Origin: DTU024 sp964518875
Lineage (GTDB): Bacteria > Bacillota > Clostridia > Christensenellales > Aristaeellaceae
Direction: 5' to 3'
Assembly: GCA_964518875.1 (NCBI GenBank)
Contig: CAZFHI010000014.1
Coordinates: 1-48,856 of the forward strand
Length of the DNA stretch: 48,856 bases
Part shown: piece by piece, positions 14,388-22,354 of the stretch
Numbering within the stretch: position 1 is the first letter of the stretch
Layout of the letters: each line of letters opens with the position of its first letter
Translations under genes and position numbers: made by a program
The notes under the pieces: model-generated
What the model was told of the DNA's origin: nothing
The model's database searches: none
The model's input: only the letters and a program-made list of their open reading frames with translations

Positions 14388-15629
14388 TTACTGCTTAATA
14401 TTATCCTCATAATAAGCGTAGGTTTCATCAAGCACTTCCTGCGGGCTTAATTCGCCCATGAACATAAGCTGTATGTTGGACTGCAGCTCTTTTTCAAAGG
14501 AAGGCTTTCCTTCAAACTCGGTAACTATCTTCATGGCGTCGTTGTATTCAGCGTACATTGAGTCAAGCTCTTCGTCTTTTACATATTCAGAATCCTTGGT
14601 AAAGCGCGGCAGCGAGTACAGCTGCTCATGGAACTGATCCATTACCTTGCCTGACACTATAAGCTTAAGCGCCTTTACTGCGAGCTCCGTATTTCCTCTT
14701 TCCTCGGCCTTTTTAGCTACTGCGAAAGAATCGGTGGCGGTGCGGCTGCCGTATCCGCCGGGGCCCTTTAGGCTAAAGAAATATCCAAAGTTAATGTTGT
14801 TTTTCTTTGATGAATTTATGCCTGTTGAATCGCCCACCGCCATGAACGCTAATGAATTTTCGGTGAAGCGGTCCTGCATTCCGGTTTCGGATACTATAGT
14901 ATCGTCAAATATGCCTTTTTCATATAAAGAGTAGAGGAATTCAAGCGTCTTAAGACCGGCTTCGTTGTTTATCGCGACTTCGCCGTTTTCATCAGTAACT
15001 TCTCCGCCTGCCTGGAAATAATAAGGCCAGAAGCTTGTCATAAGCGCGCTTGTGCCTACGTTTGCGCCCCAGTTCTGCAGGAACGGAATTTTATCTGTAT
15101 TTTCTTTTACGGCAAGGCATGCCTCTATAAATTCTTCCCATGTTACGGGGAGCTTTTCTACCCCGGCTTCTTTAAGTATATCCTTATTGTAGAACATAAG
15201 CACGGCGCCGTCGTTCATAGGTATCGTGCAGCGCTCGCCTTTTTCATTCATAGGAGCGAGCGACCAAAGCAGGTAGTTGTCTATTTCTTCTTCAGTCATA
15301 TGGCTGTCAAGCCCTAAAAGAAGGTCGTTTTCAACTAAGTCGTAGTAGTCCGTTACATACACAACGTCAGGACCATCGTTATTTAACAGTCCTGTAAAAA
15401 TGGTGGTGTTGTAGTCGGTCCAGGGGAGTATTTCTATGTTCACTTCGCAGTTGTTTTCCTTGCGGAAATCTTCAAACTGCTGATTCCAGAAGTCAATATC
15501 TGAAATGCCGTCGCCGAATTGGTACTGAGGTATCCAGATGGTAAGGCTCTTGTTTTCTTCCGCCGCTACTACTGATAATGAGCCGAGCAGCATCGCGAGA
15601 ACAAGAAGAGTTGTGAGTAATTTCTTCAT
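14388..15629 (-). CDS. Extracellular sugar-binding protein of the ABC importer
   Basis: Family 1 solute-binding protein, 413 residues from ATG 15629 (AAAGGAAG upstream). The signal peptide MKKLLTTLLVLAMLLGSLSV is followed by VAAEEN and has no lipobox cysteine. That is unusual for a Gram-positive binding protein, most of which are lipoproteins. LTIWIPQYQFGDG and GLLNNDGPDVVYVTDYYDL are typical of the fold. The ligand is unknown. It is first in the operon, under a perfect-consensus promoter. Confidence 0.9.
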   Translation of the reverse strand: MKKLLTTLLVLAMLLGSLSVVAAEENKSLTIWIPQYQFGDGISDIDFWNQQFEDFRKENNCEVNIEILPWTDYNTTIFTGLLNNDGPDVVYVTDYYDLVENDLLLGLDSHMTEEEIDNYLLWSLAPMNEKGERCTIPMNDGAVLMFYNKDILKEAGVEKLPVTWEEFIEACLAVKENTDKIPFLQNWGANVGTSALMTSFWPYYFQAGGEVTDENGEVAINNEAGLKTLEFLYSLYEKGIFDDTIVSETGMQDRFTENSLAFMAVGDSTGINSSKKNNINFGYFFSLKGPGGYGSRTATDSFAVAKKAEERGNTELAVKALKLIVSGKVMDQFHEQLYSLPRFTKDSEYVKDEELDSMYAEYNDAMKIVTEFEGKPSFEKELQSNIQLMFMGELSPQEVLDETYAYYEDNIKQ

Positions 15630-15664
15630 GATGTTACTTCCTTTCAAGATTTATATTTTGTATG

Positions 15665-15693
15665 ATTATAGGCAAAAAGGCGTGTTATGTCAA
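15665..15693 (-). promoter_or_regulatory. Perfect-consensus promoter of the sugar importer operon
   Basis: Minus strand: TTGACA (15693-15688), 17-base spacer, TATAAT (15670-15665). A promoter this strong is likely to be repressed. An imperfect CAAAG/CTTTG dyad (15691-15718) overlaps the -35 and may be an operator; that is a weak inference. Confidence 0.85.
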
Positions 15694-15830
15694 AGCATGC
15701 CTTTAAAAAGCGCCTTTGTAAAAATATAAATAATTGTTAAAAAAATATGTTTTAGCTTTAAGCGTGCGGCTAAGCAATGCAAGCTTGAAAAGGCAAAATA
15801 TCCATATGCCAAGCCAGGTTTTTTATATCC

Positions 15831-15859
15831 TTGCCATTCTTACTGCGTACGCATATAAT
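15831..15859 (+). promoter_or_regulatory. Promoter of the small membrane protein-mgtA operon
   Basis: TTGCCA (15831-15836), 17-base spacer, TATAAT (15854-15859). It implies a leader of about 218 bases before the first gene at 16084, long enough for regulation. Confidence 0.7.
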
Positions 15860-15905
15860 TGAACTGACTGATTTTTACAGAACAGAAAGGCGGAAGCAAG
15901 CGGCT

Positions 15906-15980
15906 ATGGAAATACAAAAAATATACAATATATATAAAACTAACGCCGCGCGTGTAATTTTAATGACAGATGCTTTATAA
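15906..15980 (+). CDS. Possible 24-codon leader ORF
   Basis: ATG at 15906 to TAA at 15978-15980, peptide MEIQKIYNIY and onward. GGAAG lies 9 bases upstream. The stop falls just before a hairpin of two AGCGCT half-sites. It has no proline or acidic cluster like MgtL and could be chance. Confidence 0.25.
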   Translation: MEIQKIYNIYKTNAARVILMTDAL

Positions 15981-15981
15981 G

Positions 15982-16006
15982 AAAAAAAGCGCTTTTTTTA
16001 AGCGCT
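15982..16006 (-). terminator. Minus-strand terminator-like hairpin in the mgtA leader
   Basis: A 7-bp stem (AGCGCTT / AAGCGCT) with a 5-base loop is followed on the minus strand by seven T residues. No minus-strand gene ends here, so it may block antisense transcription. On the plus strand it is just a leader hairpin. Confidence 0.45.
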
Positions 16007-16083
16007 GAGCTGTTATTCAATATTCATAAGACTTTATCGCTATGCGTTAACAGCTGAACAGACTGCGGAAAGGAGAATAAGCC

Positions 16084-16395
16084 ATGGATTACGTATGCAT
16101 TTTTTTTGGTGCTGTTTTTCTGATTGCGGGCGTTACGTTTGCCTGCGGAAAAGGGCGCGTTTATTCATACGCGCTTAAAAATATGAAGCGGGAAGAAAAA
16201 GAAAAAATAAAAATTACGCCGCTCTGCCGAAACGTCGGAGCGATAATCGCTTTAAGCGGTATTATATTCCTTGTAAAAGGCTTTTGGAGCGGTTTTTTAA
16301 ACCGATGGTTTGTATACACTATTGTTTTGTGGCTTATAGCGGCCGGAATAGACGTTTACTATATTTCAAAAAGCAGCCGGTATATAAACAAATAA
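16084..16395 (+). CDS. Small membrane protein, DUF3784-like
   Basis: 103 residues with three predicted membrane helices: VCIFFGAVFLIAGVTFA (about 4-20), AIIALSGIIFLVKGF (about 51-67) and WFVYTIVLWLIAAGIDVYY (about 75-94). A charged loop (KREEKEKIK) lies between the first two. The layout and length resemble DUF3784 proteins, which have no known function. AAAGGAG lies 8 bases upstream. It shares its promoter with mgtA, 136 bp downstream, so a link to magnesium uptake is suggested but not shown. Confidence 0.7.
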   Translation: MDYVCIFFGAVFLIAGVTFACGKGRVYSYALKNMKREEKEKIKITPLCRNVGAIIALSGIIFLVKGFWSGFLNRWFVYTIVLWLIAAGIDVYYISKSSRYINK

Positions 16396-16401
16396 TTATA
16401 T

Positions 16402-16487
16402 GCCTATGCGTAATTAAATGATTATAAAACGCAAGCGTTCTGCTGAAAATTTAAAAAGCGTAAGGCGGCGCATATAGGCTTTCATTT
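16402..16487 (+). promoter_or_regulatory. Structured leader directly upstream of mgtA
   Basis: GCCTATGCG (about 16403-16411) can pair with CGCATATAGGC (16468-16478, two-base bulge), enclosing a small ACGC/GCGT hairpin and an ORF of 19 basic codons (16418-16477). The closing arm runs into TTTCATTTTTT, which resembles a terminator tail. It does not match the M-box consensus I know. A regulated attenuator is inferred. Confidence 0.4.
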
Positions 16488-16531
16488 TTTGCGCGGGGCA
16501 TACTGCAAATTAAAAAAGAGGAAGGAATAAA

Positions 16532-19297
16532 ATGAGCAAAAGGCCAAACAAAAAAAACATCGGCCAGAATGGTCAAAAACAGGCTGTTCGCAGCGAATCA
16601 AACCGCAAGATAAATTTTGCGGCGACAAATTCCATCGACGAGGTTTTAAAAAAACTGAATACTACGCTCGATGGCCTGGATGAAGACGCTGTTGATTCAA
16701 GCCGCGGTAAATACGGCTCCAACAAGATAACGCGTGAAAAGGAAAAATCCATGTCGAAACGCCTGGCTGAATCGTTTATAAACCCGTTTACGGCCATACT
16801 GTTTTGTCTGGCCATAGTGTCCGCCATTACGGATATGCTGCTTCCCCGTTTTTCTCTTTTAGGCAGCGAGCCCGAGGATTTTAGCGCTTTTACCGTTATA
16901 ATAATTATGACCATGGTCATAATTTCAGGAACGCTCAGGTTTGTGCAGGAATCGCGCAGCGGGGACGCTGCGGAAAAGCTGCTTGCGCTTATAACGACAA
17001 CATGCACTGTTACAAGAAAAGAACAAAAGCACATAGAAATCCCGATGGACGAACTGGTAGTTGGGGATATAGTACATCTGTCGGCAGGGGATATGATACC
17101 TGCCGATTTGCGCATTTTATCAGCGAAGGACTTATTTATAAGCCAGTCAAGCTTAACGGGCGAAAGCGAGCCGGTTGAAAAAATGGCTGAGTTGAACGAC
17201 AAAAAAGAAAGCATTACGGACTATACAAACGTAGCCTTTATGGGAAGCAACGTAATATCCGGCAGCGCAACGGCAGTTGTTGTGTGCGTGAGCGATAATA
17301 CGCTGTTTGGCTCTATGGCGTCAGCGGTCGCTGAAGAGCCTGTTGAAACGAGCTTTACCAAGGGGGTGAACGCCGTTTCATGGGTGCTTATAAGATTTAT
17401 GCTCGTAATGGTGCCGCTGGTTTTCTTTATAAACGGCATTACCAAAGGCAACTGGCTTGAAGCCTTCCTGTTTGCAATATCCATAGCGGTCGGGCTTACG
17501 CCTGAAATGCTACCTATGATAGTAACTACATGCCTTGCCAAAGGCGCCGTTTCAATGAGCAAAAAGCAAACGGTTGTTAAAAGCCTTAACTCTATACAAA
17601 ATTTTGGCGCCATGGACATACTGTGCGCCGATAAAACAGGAACGCTCACTCAGGACAAGGTAGTGCTTGAATATCATTTGAACGTGAACGGGAAAGAGGA
17701 CGCGCGCGTTCTTCGCCACGCGTATCTTAACAGTTATTTTCAGACCGGGTACAAAAACCTCATGGATTTAGCCATAATAAATAAAACCGAGGAAGAGGAG
17801 GCGGAGGATAAAAGCCTTGTGGATCTTTCTGAAAACTATGTAAAGGTCGACGAGATACCGTTTGATTTTACCCGCCGCCGTCTTACAACCGTTGTGCAGA
17901 ACAAGGCGGGGAAAACGCAAATGGTTACTAAGGGAGCGGTTGAGGAAATGCTTTCCATATGCAACTACGCCGAGATTGACGGCAGCGTGCAGCTTCTTAC
18001 TGACGACATACGCCGCCGCATACTGGAAACCGTCGACGGCCTTAACGATAAAGGCTTCCGTGTTCTTGCGATAGCGCAGAAAAACAACCCGTCTCCTGTC
18101 GGCACTTTCGGCGTTAAGGACGAGCGCGACATGGTTCTTATAGGCTATCTTGCGTTTCTGGATCCTCCTAAGGAATCTACCGCAGACGCGATTAAGGCGC
18201 TTAAGGACCACGGCGTCACTACAAAGATACTTACCGGCGATAACGATAAGGTTACCCGCACCATATGCAAGCAGGTAGGGCTTGAGGTGCGCAATATGCT
18301 GCTTGGGTCTGACGTTGAAAATATGAGCGATGAAGAGCTTGCGGAGGCTGCGGATACAACGGACGTGTTCGCCAAGCTCACGCCGGATCAAAAAGCGCGT
18401 GTCGTTTCCGTGCTCAGGGAAAAAGGCCATACCGTAGGCTTTCTGGGCGACGGAATAAACGACGCTGCCGCCATGAAAGCTGCGGACATAGGCATTTCCG
18501 TGGATACTGCGGTGGACATTGCAAAGGAATCCGCTGATATTATTCTGCTTGAAAAAGACCTTATGGTTCTTGAAGAAGGCATTATCGAAGGCCGTAAAAC
18601 CTATGCCAACATGATAAAATACATAAAAATGACGGCGTCTTCAAACTTCGGCAATATGTTTTCAGTGCTTGCGGCTTCCGCGCTCTTGCCGTTCCTGCCT
18701 ATGACGAGCGTGCATTTGATTTTGCTCAACCTTATTTATGACCTGTCGTGCACTGCAATACCTTGGGACAACGTGGACGAGGAATTTATATTAGAGCCGA
18801 GAAAATGGGACGCTTCAAGCGTAGGGACCTTTATGCTATGGATAGGGCCTAGCAGTTCCATATTTGACTTTACAACATATATATTCATGTACTTTGTGTT
18901 CTGCCCAATGTTTGTGTCGGACGGCGTGCTGTTTAACGACCTTCACACGTTGTACGCAGGAGCAGAGCTTGAAGCCATACAGGAAAGGTATATAGGCATG
19001 TTCCAGGCCGGATGGTTTGTTGAATCCATGTGGAGCCAGACGCTTGTAATACATATGATACGCACTCCCAAGCTTCCTTTTATACAGAGCCGCGCATCAG
19101 CGCCTGTAACGCTGCTGACCATGGCCGGCATAATAGTTTTAACAATAATTCCATTTACGGAACTTGGAGCAATGCTTGGCTTTGTTTCTCTGCCCGCAAT
19201 GTACTTTGCGTATCTGATACCGTGCATAATTATGTATATGGTTCTGGCAACGAGCCTGAAAAAAGCCTATGTACGCCGCTACGGCGAACTGCTATAA
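16532..19297 (+). CDS. mgtA: Magnesium-importing P-type ATPase, MgtA/MgtB type
   Basis: P3B ATPase that imports Mg2+, 921 residues, typical length. Visible: TGES in SSLTGESEPVEK, DKTGT with the phosphorylated Asp at 367, KGAVEEML and the nucleotide-domain DFTRRRL, TGDND, and GDGINDAAAMK. The helix segment VGLTPEMLPMIVTTCLAKGA and NLIYDLSCTAIPWDNVD are the family signatures that separate it from Ca2+ pumps. The first 30 residues are basic and hydrophilic. GAGGAAGG lies 7 bases upstream. It is flanked by two small membrane-protein genes in the same direction. Confidence 0.97.
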   Translation: MSKRPNKKNIGQNGQKQAVRSESNRKINFAATNSIDEVLKKLNTTLDGLDEDAVDSSRGKYGSNKITREKEKSMSKRLAESFINPFTAILFCLAIVSAITDMLLPRFSLLGSEPEDFSAFTVIIIMTMVIISGTLRFVQESRSGDAAEKLLALITTTCTVTRKEQKHIEIPMDELVVGDIVHLSAGDMIPADLRILSAKDLFISQSSLTGESEPVEKMAELNDKKESITDYTNVAFMGSNVISGSATAVVVCVSDNTLFGSMASAVAEEPVETSFTKGVNAVSWVLIRFMLVMVPLVFFINGITKGNWLEAFLFAISIAVGLTPEMLPMIVTTCLAKGAVSMSKKQTVVKSLNSIQNFGAMDILCADKTGTLTQDKVVLEYHLNVNGKEDARVLRHAYLNSYFQTGYKNLMDLAIINKTEEEEAEDKSLVDLSENYVKVDEIPFDFTRRRLTTVVQNKAGKTQMVTKGAVEEMLSICNYAEIDGSVQLLTDDIRRRILETVDGLNDKGFRVLAIAQKNNPSPVGTFGVKDERDMVLIGYLAFLDPPKESTADAIKALKDHGVTTKILTGDNDKVTRTICKQVGLEVRNMLLGSDVENMSDEELAEAADTTDVFAKLTPDQKARVVSVLREKGHTVGFLGDGINDAAAMKAADIGISVDTAVDIAKESADIILLEKDLMVLEEGIIEGRKTYANMIKYIKMTASSNFGNMFSVLAASALLPFLPMTSVHLILLNLIYDLSCTAIPWDNVDEEFILEPRKWDASSVGTFMLWIGPSSSIFDFTTYIFMYFVFCPMFVSDGVLFNDLHTLYAGAELEAIQERYIGMFQAGWFVESMWSQTLVIHMIRTPKLPFIQSRASAPVTLLTMAGIIVLTIIPFTELGAMLGFVSLPAMYFAYLIPCIIMYMVLATSLKKAYVRRYGELL

Positions 19298-19312
19298 TAT
19301 GGAGGCGCTGAA

Positions 19313-19486
19313 ATGAACTGGAAAGAAATCTGGATGAATATTTTTGGAACCACAGAATGGCTGGGACTGAACATCGGCTTCTGGGTCGCTCTTGCTGTTG
19401 TTGCCGTTATAGTAATCGTGATGAATATTGTTTTTTGGAACCTTAAGCCTAAAAATACGAATAATGACGATTCAAAAAAACAATGA
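19313..19486 (+). CDS. 57-residue single-pass membrane protein downstream of mgtA
   Basis: Small ORF with a strong ribosome site (GGAGG, 7 bases before ATG 19313), starting 15 bp after the mgtA stop. The peptide begins MNWKEIWMNIFGTTEWLGLN and has one membrane helix (FWVALAVVAVIVIVMNIVFW, about 23-42) and a hydrophilic tail NLKPKNTNNDDSKKQ. It is almost certainly co-transcribed with mgtA. In enterobacteria, small membrane proteins such as MgtS bind and stabilise MgtA. A similar accessory role here is inferred from position only; there is no clear sequence similarity to MgtS. Confidence 0.8.
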   Translation: MNWKEIWMNIFGTTEWLGLNIGFWVALAVVAVIVIVMNIVFWNLKPKNTNNDDSKKQ

Positions 19487-19513
19487 ACTTTTAACTTAAG
19501 GCCTTTGCCGTGC

Positions 19514-19542
19514 TTGCGCGCGGCGCGCGTGTATGATATAAT
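19514..19542 (+). promoter_or_regulatory. Promoter of rpsB-tsf
   Basis: TTGCGC (19514-19519), 17-base spacer, TATAAT (19537-19542). It gives a leader of about 98 bases before rpsB. The leader has GC-rich patches but no leader family that I can name. Confidence 0.7.
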
Positions 19543-19646
19543 TCTCAGGATAACGCACGCGGGCGAATGGGATGCTTGTGCTCTTTTACTTTTATAGAGT
19601 GGCTCACCGATGAAACCTGCGGAGGAACAACAAGGAGGAATGTATT

Positions 19647-20393
19647 ATGGCAGTTATCTCTATGAAACAGCTGTTGGAAGCCGGTGTGCATTTCGGGCAC
19701 CAGACCAAACGCTGGAACCCTAAAATGAAACCCTACATCTTCACACAGCGCAATGGCATCTATATTATAGACTTGCAAAAAACAGTGCGCAAAATTGAGG
19801 AAGCGTACGCTTTTGTGCGCCAAACCGCTTCAGAAGGCAAGTCTATATTGTTTGTAGGCACCAAAAAGCAGGCGCAGGAAAGCATAGAGCAGGAAGCCCA
19901 GCGCTGCAACCAGTTCTACGTAAGCAACCGCTGGCTCGGCGGCATGCTTACAAACTTTGCGACAATCAAGACGAGAATTGACCGCTTAAACAAGCTTGAT
20001 GAAATGGAAGAGCAGGGCCGCTTTGAGCTGCTGCCAAAAAAGGAAGTAGCCAATCTTAAAAACGAGCGCGAAAAGCTTAACCGCAATCTCGGCGGCATAC
20101 GCGAAATGAAAAAACTGCCTGGCGCTCTTTTCGTGGTAGACCCAAAGAAAGAGCATATCGCCGTTGCGGAAGCGCGCACGTTAGGCATACCGATAGTTGC
20201 TATTATCGATACCAACTGCGATCCGGACGAAGTGGATTATCCTATACCGGGCAACGATGATGCCATCCGCGCGGTTAAACTTATAGCCGGAAAAATGGCG
20301 GACGCCGTAATAGAAGGCCGCCAGGGCTACCAGGAAGCTGCAAGCCAGGAAAACAGTAAAACCGAAGAAACCAAAAAAATCATAGCAGACTAA
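19647..20393 (+). CDS. rpsB: 30S ribosomal protein S2
   Basis: 248 residues. MKQLLEAGVHFGHQTKRWNP at the start, RWLGGMLTNFATIKTRI and IPIVAIIDTNCDPDEVDYPI are diagnostic. The start follows AAGGAGG. The C-terminal 25 residues are a loose polar tail. It is followed 14 bp later by tsf, the universal pairing. Confidence 0.98.
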   Translation: MAVISMKQLLEAGVHFGHQTKRWNPKMKPYIFTQRNGIYIIDLQKTVRKIEEAYAFVRQTASEGKSILFVGTKKQAQESIEQEAQRCNQFYVSNRWLGGMLTNFATIKTRIDRLNKLDEMEEQGRFELLPKKEVANLKNEREKLNRNLGGIREMKKLPGALFVVDPKKEHIAVAEARTLGIPIVAIIDTNCDPDEVDYPIPGNDDAIRAVKLIAGKMADAVIEGRQGYQEAASQENSKTEETKKIIAD

Positions 20394-20407
20394 TTCAGGA
20401 GGAAAAG

Positions 20408-21064
20408 ATGGAAATTACATCCGCAATGGTAAAAGAGCTGCGCGACCGTACGCAGGCAGGTCTTATGGATTGCAAAAAGGCTTTGATAGCGGCCGACGGA
20501 GACATGGACCGCGCTATTGAAATTCTGCGCGAAAAAGGTCTGGCGGCTTCAAACAAAAAAGCAGGAAGAGTTGCCGCGGAAGGCATGGTGGACAGCTACA
20601 TTCATATGGGCGGGAAAATAGGCGTTCTCGTAGAAGTGAACTGCGAAACAGACTTTGTTGCAAAGACAGAAAAATTTAAGGCGCTTTGCCACGACGTTTC
20701 ACTGCAGATTGCGGCCAGCAACCCGCAGTTCGTTTCCAAGGAAGACGTGCCCCAGGCCAATATAGATAAAGAGCGAGAAATACTTCGCATACAGGCTATA
20801 AACGAAGGCAAACCCGAAAAAATCGTGGAGCGCATGGTTGAAGGCAGAATCGAAAAATATTACAAGGAAGTTTGCCTTATGGAACAGCCTTTCGTAAAGA
20901 ACCCCGACATTACGGTTTCCGACCTCGTAAACGAAGTAGCCCTTGCGAGCGGAGAAAAAATTTCAATACGCCGCTTTGTGCGCTATGAGTGCGGCGAAGG
21001 CATAGAGCGCAAAACAAGCGACCTGCAGGCGGAAATCGAAGAGCTTACAAAGAAAAAAGACTGA
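20408..21064 (+). CDS. tsf: Elongation factor Ts
   Basis: 218 residues; exchanges GDP for GTP on EF-Tu. The N-terminal UBA-like domain (VKELRDRTQAGLMDCKKAL) and the EF-Tu-contacting ETDFVAKTEKF are present. It is of the shorter type, without the extended second core subdomain of E. coli Ts (about 280 residues). A terminator follows, separating it from pyrH. Confidence 0.97.
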   Translation: MEITSAMVKELRDRTQAGLMDCKKALIAADGDMDRAIEILREKGLAASNKKAGRVAAEGMVDSYIHMGGKIGVLVEVNCETDFVAKTEKFKALCHDVSLQIAASNPQFVSKEDVPQANIDKEREILRIQAINEGKPEKIVERMVEGRIEKYYKEVCLMEQPFVKNPDITVSDLVNEVALASGEKISIRRFVRYECGEGIERKTSDLQAEIEELTKKKD

Positions 21065-21077
21065 ACTGTATAAATTA

Positions 21078-21103
21078 AAAGGGGTACTTGGTACCCTTTT
21101 TTT
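21078..21103 (+). terminator. Intrinsic terminator between tsf and pyrH
   Basis: Stem GGGTAC/GTACCC with a TTG loop and seven T residues. It lies only 17 bp before pyrH, so pyrH either depends on read-through or has a promoter hidden in tsf. Confidence 0.85.
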
Positions 21104-21119
21104 GTTAAAGGAGGTTATA

Positions 21120-21827
21120 ATGCAAAGGGTAATGCTTAAATTAAGCGGCGAAGCCCTGGGCGACTCTGGCTGGCTGTTTGATTTTAATAAGATAGACGCC
21201 GTATCAAAGGCGCTTAGAGAAGCTCAGAAAAAGGGCTTTGAAATAGCCGTTGTTACAGGAGGGGGCAATATCTGGCGCGGTCGCAAGGGAGCAAGCCAAA
21301 ACATGGATCCTGTAACGGCGGACAACATGGGCATGCTTTCAACAGTGCTTAACTGCCTTTGCCTTAAAGATGCGATAATACGCGCCGGAGGAAAAGCGAA
21401 GGTGTTCAGCGCCATAGATATGCCATCTGTGTGCGATGGCTTTAGAGCGGACAAGGCGGACGAAGCGTTAAAAGAAGGCTTTATTACTCTGTTTGCAGGA
21501 GGCCTTGGGAGACCGTTCTTTACAACAGACACAGCGGTAGTGCTGCGCTGCCTTGAAATTAAAGCGGACATGCTTTTGCTCGCTAAAAATGTGGATGGCG
21601 TTTATACCGCAGACCCTAACATAGATAAATCCGCGAAGCTTATTAAAAAATTAAGCTATAAAGAAGCTCTTGAAAAGAATCTGCGCGTTATGGACGCTTC
21701 AGCATTCCAGATGCTTTTTGATAAACAGTTCCCCATGGTGCGCGTGTTTTCTCTTGAAAATGCAGAAAACATATTAAAGGTGTTAGACGGCGACGAAATG
21801 GGAACGGTGCTTTTTCCCGAACCATGA
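21120..21827 (+). CDS. pyrH: Uridylate kinase
   Basis: UMP kinase of the amino-acid-kinase fold, 235 residues, a hexameric cytoplasmic enzyme of pyrimidine synthesis. Motifs: MLKLSGEALGD, VTGGGNIWRGRKG, and KNVDGVYTADPNID. ATG 21120 follows AAAGGAGG by 5 bases. In most Firmicutes frr comes next (rpsB-tsf-pyrH-frr). Here a membrane protein overlaps the pyrH stop instead. Confidence 0.96.
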   Translation: MQRVMLKLSGEALGDSGWLFDFNKIDAVSKALREAQKKGFEIAVVTGGGNIWRGRKGASQNMDPVTADNMGMLSTVLNCLCLKDAIIRAGGKAKVFSAIDMPSVCDGFRADKADEALKEGFITLFAGGLGRPFFTTDTAVVLRCLEIKADMLLLAKNVDGVYTADPNIDKSAKLIKKLSYKEALEKNLRVMDASAFQMLFDKQFPMVRVFSLENAENILKVLDGDEMGTVLFPEP

Positions 21828-22354
21828 AATATCTGCGCAGGCTGGTATGGTACATAGCTTCCAAGCTGTTTGTAATAGTGCTGGTGCTTGGCCTGCTTAC
21901 CATTTCGTTTTATTTTTCGATGAATATGTCTAACATATACATCATAATAAAGGACGGCATGGCGCTGCGTGCCCAGACAGTTTTAATGGAAGAGGACCCG
22001 GACCGGCTTGACAATTATTTTTCATCTACCTACCTTTCAAGGGACCCTGTGCTGAACACGCTTAAAGACGGCACGAACCCTTACGTGCGCTACGACATTA
22101 CGGGCATAGACCACAGGCTTAAGATGGAATGGATGTGGTCGTGGCCGTGGGAAGACACGGCGAGGGCGACGGTTGTTGAAAGCATACCGCGCGTGGACGG
22201 AAGGATACGCTCAAGCTATAAGGCTACCACGCCGCAGGATCAGTGGCCTGTTCCCAAATGGCAGAGCGGCAGGTACGATATAGTGCTTACAAGAGAGGGC
22301 GGGAGATGGAGAATACGCAACATGGTTCTGACGGAAACGCTGCAGCGGCAGTAA
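21824..22354 (+). CDS. Uncharacterised membrane-anchored protein
   Basis: 176 residues, not recognised. One N-terminal membrane helix (LFVIVLVLGLLTISFYFSM, about 15-33) is preceded by basic residues (KYLRR), so the remainder is probably outside. That part is Trp- and Arg-rich (MEWMWSWPWEDTARATV) and has a predicted alternating-strand end (YDIVLTREGGRWRIRNMVL) resembling small alpha+beta NTF2-like domains; this is a loose impression. ATGA overlap with pyrH implies coupled translation. Confidence 0.75.
   Translation: MKYLRRLVWYIASKLFVIVLVLGLLTISFYFSMNMSNIYIIIKDGMALRAQTVLMEEDPDRLDNYFSSTYLSRDPVLNTLKDGTNPYVRYDITGIDHRLKMEWMWSWPWEDTARATVVESIPRVDGRIRSSYKATTPQDQWPVPKWQSGRYDIVLTREGGRWRIRNMVLTETLQRQ

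Larger units (their letters stand above)
15630..16083. other. Intergenic region between divergent sugar importer and magnesium operons
   Basis: 454 bp containing two divergent strong promoters (15665-15693 minus, 15831-15859 plus). A possible 24-codon leader ORF (15906-15980) and hairpins at 15988-16006 and 16008-16055 lie ahead of the small membrane protein gene. No other gene is seen. Confidence 0.6.

Noticed and set aside
16396..16531. M-box (ykoK) magnesium riboswitch before mgtA
   Set aside because: The space is only 136 bp and none of the conserved M-box core sequence is present. Kept only as an unassigned structured leader.
17768..18430. 220-codon minus-strand open frame inside mgtA
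   Set aside because: It lies wholly opposite the nucleotide-binding domain of MgtA and has no ribosome site or recognisable domain.
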